Source: Glutamicibacter nicotianae
GTDB taxonomy: Bacteria; Actinomycetota; Actinomycetes; Actinomycetales; Micrococcaceae
Reading direction: 5' to 3'
NCBI RefSeq assembly: GCF_006539525.1
Contig: NZ_BJNE01000002.1
Span: 349,645-413,644, forward strand
DNA: 64,000 nucleotides
Under the pieces are notes generated by a model. The model did not search any database. It was not told where the DNA came from and saw only the letters and a program-made list of their open reading frames with translations. The position numbers and the translations under genes were made by a program. Positions 63,312-64,000 of the stretch are shown here, in pieces (position 1 is the stretch's first letter; each line of letters opens with the position of its first letter).

Positions 63312-64000
63312 ATGTCCATGTTCGACAAGCTGCTGCGCAAGGGCAAGCAAATGGCTGGCCAGTATGTCCGGGAACAGCTCAGCCAGCGCAGCTCCAGCAG
63401 CGATCAGCGCGGTTACCAGCAGAACACTTCCGGCTACCAGCAGCCTTACCAGCAGCAGCGCCAGGACTACGGCAACCGCGGCTACAGCAATCCGCAGGCT
63501 TCAGCCCCTTCGCGCGAAGACCAGGCGGCGATCGAGAAGTACCGCTACATGCTGCGCACTGCTCCGCCGCAGGATATGGAACGCGCTCATGCCGAAGCCT
63601 TCGCCCGGCTGACCCCGCAGCAGCGAGAACTGCTGCACCACGAGCTGAACGAGCAGCTGCCGCCGGCAGAACGCCCGAGGACCCAGGATCCGCGGGACCT
63701 GGCCCGCTCGGCAACCCGAGCGGAAATCTCGCGTCCCGGATTCATGGACAAGCTCCTGGGCTCCGGCGGCAAGGGGCGGAATCTGGGCATGGCTGCCGGG
63801 GCGGCAGGCGGCCTGGGCGTTGGCCTGCTCGGCGGCGTGGCAGGCGCCTTCATCGGCACCGCCATTGCCGGGCCGCTGCTTGACGGCTTTGCCGGCATTG
63901 GCGAAGAATTCGGTTCCATGGCCGATGGCCTGGGCGAAACCGTGGCCGGTGCCGGGGAACAGCTCGGCGGCCAGGCCGAGGGCATGTTCGGCGACTTCCT
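63312..64000 (+). CDS. Gln/Gly-rich protein of unknown function (3' partial)
   Basis: The frame opens at ATG 63312 and runs off the window after 229 codons. Residues about 25-65 are Gln/Ser/Tyr/Asn-rich (low complexity). A charged helical part is followed near 158-190 by Gly/Ala-rich glycine-zipper-like sequence (LGVGLLGGVAGAFIGTAIAG) that could span or sit in a membrane. I do not recognise the family. It lies 91 bases after xdhC and appears unrelated to purine catabolism. Confidence 0.65.
   Translation, partial: MSMFDKLLRKGKQMAGQYVREQLSQRSSSSDQRGYQQNTSGYQQPYQQQRQDYGNRGYSNPQASAPSREDQAAIEKYRYMLRTAPPQDMERAHAEAFARLTPQQRELLHHELNEQLPPAERPRTQDPRDLARSATRAEISRPGFMDKLLGSGGKGRNLGMAAGAAGGLGVGLLGGVAGAFIGTAIAGPLLDGFAGIGEEFGSMADGLGETVAGAGEQLGGQAEGMFGDF

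Overview
The window reads as chromosomal DNA of a high-GC Gram-positive bacterium, most likely Micrococcaceae (Arthrobacter / Glutamicibacter-like). The grounds are strong G/C bias at third codon positions, many GTG starts, 4-bp overlapping operons, several apparently leaderless genes, LAXTG-type (class E sortase) sorting, a GlnR-like box at nitrate genes, and actinobacterial families such as GPP34 and DUF2695. I see no rRNA, tRNA, CRISPR array, insertion sequence or prophage.

Layout. 1-4547: a compact exported-protein locus with two SipW-like signal peptidases, three proteins carrying the alternate SipW-type signal and one LAXTG-anchored protein. 4544-8511: a TetR regulator with twin operators, agmatine-to-putrescine enzymes (AguB, AguA) and a convergent sarcosine-oxidase-like amine oxidase. 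8614-12042: TauE-like permease, membrane protein, GPP34 protein, GntR regulator. 12208-15168: a type III polyketide synthase / methyltransferase / flavin monooxygenase operon. 15491-22286: rlmN, an AhpD-like protein, a HicB-like protein, a secreted metallophosphoesterase, an aminotransferase, DUF2695 and DedA. 22602-26024: ABC exporter plus DesK/DesR-type two-component system in one overlapping operon. 26021-30788: DUF456, a crotonase, an acyl-CoA synthetase, a VOC protein and a GNAT protein.

30974-39303 is a catabolic island: a luciferase-like monooxygenase, tautomerase, aldehyde dehydrogenase, alpha/beta hydrolase, two tandem DUF1185 proteins and a GntR regulator on the minus strand. Divergent from these are a SnoaL-flavin reductase fusion and a BCCT betaine transporter. 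The two arms share TTGYATRCAA operators placed on the promoters. The composition suggests uptake and oxidative breakdown of a betaine, possibly an N-heterocyclic one. The flavin reductase is cut by an in-frame TAG.

39449-64000 is rich in molybdenum enzymes: FdhD with an FdhF/YdeP-type oxidoreductase, assimilatory nitrate/nitrite reduction (NirB, NirD, FAD electron-transfer subunit, molybdopterin nitrate reductase, NarK-type transporter) and purine catabolism (guanine deaminase, AzgA-type permease, XdhA-XdhB-XdhC). A second in-frame stop (TAA, codon 15) interrupts an NCS2 permease at 42814. The window ends inside an unrecognised glutamine/glycine-rich protein.
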